Translations under genes and position numbers: made by a program | Assembly (NCBI RefSeq): GCF_030063415.1 | Contig: NZ_JASITA010000025.1 | Span: 1 to 64,000, forward strand | DNA: 64,000 nucleotides | Source of the DNA: Streptomyces sp. H27-C3 | Lineage (GTDB): Bacteria > Actinomycetota > Actinomycetes > Streptomycetales > Streptomycetaceae | Direction: 5' to 3' | Shown here: positions 63,505-64,000 of the stretch, piece by piece | Layout of the letters: every line of letters begins with the position of its first letter | How positions within the stretch are numbered: the stretch's first letter is position 1 | Notes under the pieces: generated by a model | Told to the model about the DNA's origin: nothing | What the model saw: the letters and a program-made list of their open reading frames with translations, nothing else | Database searches by the model: none

Positions 63505-63670
63505 TAGGGGGTGTCCGGCCGATCTCCGTGGGTGAAGGAGCGGGGGCTGGTGCGTGGGAGCCGCGAGGCGCAGGAGGGAGTCGACGCGGAGCGTCGGTGA
63601 CCGACGACAACGCCGCGGATGTGCGTGCCGGACCCCGCGACGCCACGGAGATCGGGCCGGACACCCCCTA
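63505..63670 (+). mobile_element. MITE-like element (166 bp), second copy of the family
   Basis: The ends are inverted repeats of about 26 bp beginning TAGGGGGTGTCCGGCC on both sides (one extra C on the right arm), so TA flanks each end, as for IS630-type insertions. Its core, from 63566 (AGGCGCAGGAGGGAG, then CGACGCGGAGCGTCG and GACCGACGACAACGCCG), is nearly identical to that of the element in the SARP gene, but the termini differ. It lies 6 bp after the glyS stop. Confidence 0.75.
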
Positions 63671-63675
63671 AGACA

Positions 63676-64000
63676 TCAGCAGCCGAGGAGACGGCCACCG
63701 AGGTACGACTGGATCTGGTCCAGCGAGACGCGCTCCTGCTTCATGGTGTCGCGGTCGCGCACCGTCACCGCGTTGTCGTCGAGGGTGTCGAAGTCGACGG
63801 TGACGCAGAACGGCGTACCGATCTCGTCCTGACGACGGTAGCGGCGGCCGATGGCGCCCGCGTCGTCGAACTCGATGTTCCAGTTCTTGCGCAGGTCGGT
63901 CGCCAGGCCCTTGGCCTTCGGCGACAGGTCCGGGTTGCGCGACAGCGGAAGCACCGCGACCTTGACCGGCGCCAGGCGCGGGTCGAGGCGCATCACGGTG
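63676..64000 (-). CDS. glyS: Glycyl-tRNA synthetase, C-terminal part (runs off the window)
   Basis: The last about 108 residues of a class II glycyl-tRNA synthetase, including the anticodon-binding domain: LDPRLAPVKVAVLPLSRNPD, and the motif 3-like/GTPFCVTVDF segment DEIGTPFCVTVDFDTLDDNA near the end. It is incomplete at the right edge of the window. The stop TGA is at 63676-63678. Confidence 0.9.
   Translation of the reverse strand, partial: TVMRLDPRLAPVKVAVLPLSRNPDLSPKAKGLATDLRKNWNIEFDDAGAIGRRYRRQDEIGTPFCVTVDFDTLDDNAVTVRDRDTMKQERVSLDQIQSYLGGRLLGC

Overview
The window is high-GC actinobacterial DNA, almost certainly from a Streptomyces or close relative. It has an HrdA-type principal-like sigma factor next to dnaG, frequent GTG starts, ATGA/GTGA stop-start overlaps, many one-component regulators, class F sortase, a PcaV-type MarR repressor and MITE-like intergenic repeats. 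The backbone order (hrdA, dnaG, dgt, nasA, SoxR-type FMN reductase, nirBD, ppdK, dusB, glyS) is the one I recall from Streptomyces chromosomes.

Layout. 0-12.7 kb: housekeeping genes (sigma factor, primase, flavin reductase, dGTPase) and the first part of nitrogen assimilation (sirohydrochlorin chelatase for siroheme, nasA). 12.7-13.7 kb: a SARP regulator wrecked by a 170-bp MITE-like insertion. 13.9-31.5 kb: an accessory biosynthetic island without PKS or NRPS. On the minus strand a seven-gene run encodes a flavin oxidase, NmrA-like reductase, aminotransferase, LeuA-like synthase, chorismate mutase, prephenate dehydratase and class II DAHP synthase. On the plus strand are an Fe(II)/2-oxoglutarate oxygenase, LeuC-like and LeuD-like isomerase subunits, a LysR regulator, an isochorismatase-like protein and an MFS exporter; a LuxR-type regulator and a large FAD/NAD(P) protein are on the minus strand. 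Together they look like a private supply of phenylpyruvate, elongated by one carbon through benzylmalate, towards a homophenylalanine-like or alpha-hydroxy-beta-amino acid-like product. This is the best candidate for an undescribed system.

31.5-43.5 kb: backbone again: an FMN reductase under a SoxR box, a class IV aminotransferase, a surface protein with sortase, a TauE exporter, the nitrite reductase operon (FAD partner, nirB, nirD), a TetR/SDR pair, a second SDR and a DUF4287-like gene whose first 31 codons are inverted in place. 43.5-50.2 kb: repeats, then a protocatechuate (beta-ketoadipate) operon pcaIJHGBL with divergent pcaV, lacking pcaF. 50.4-53.4 kb: a sugar-type ABC importer. 53.5-64 kb: Tat-exported DUF839 protein, second DUF5937-like regulator, hexosaminidase-like fragment, ppdK, dusB, an MFS drug exporter, two small proteins and the 3' end of glyS, with a second MITE of the same family as the one in the SARP gene.

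Nitrogen genes at both sides of the island (nasA and nirBD) share a leader motif with GTAAC half-sites, so they are probably one GlnR-type regulon that the island has separated. All family assignments come from reading motifs in the translated sequence; no database search was run.
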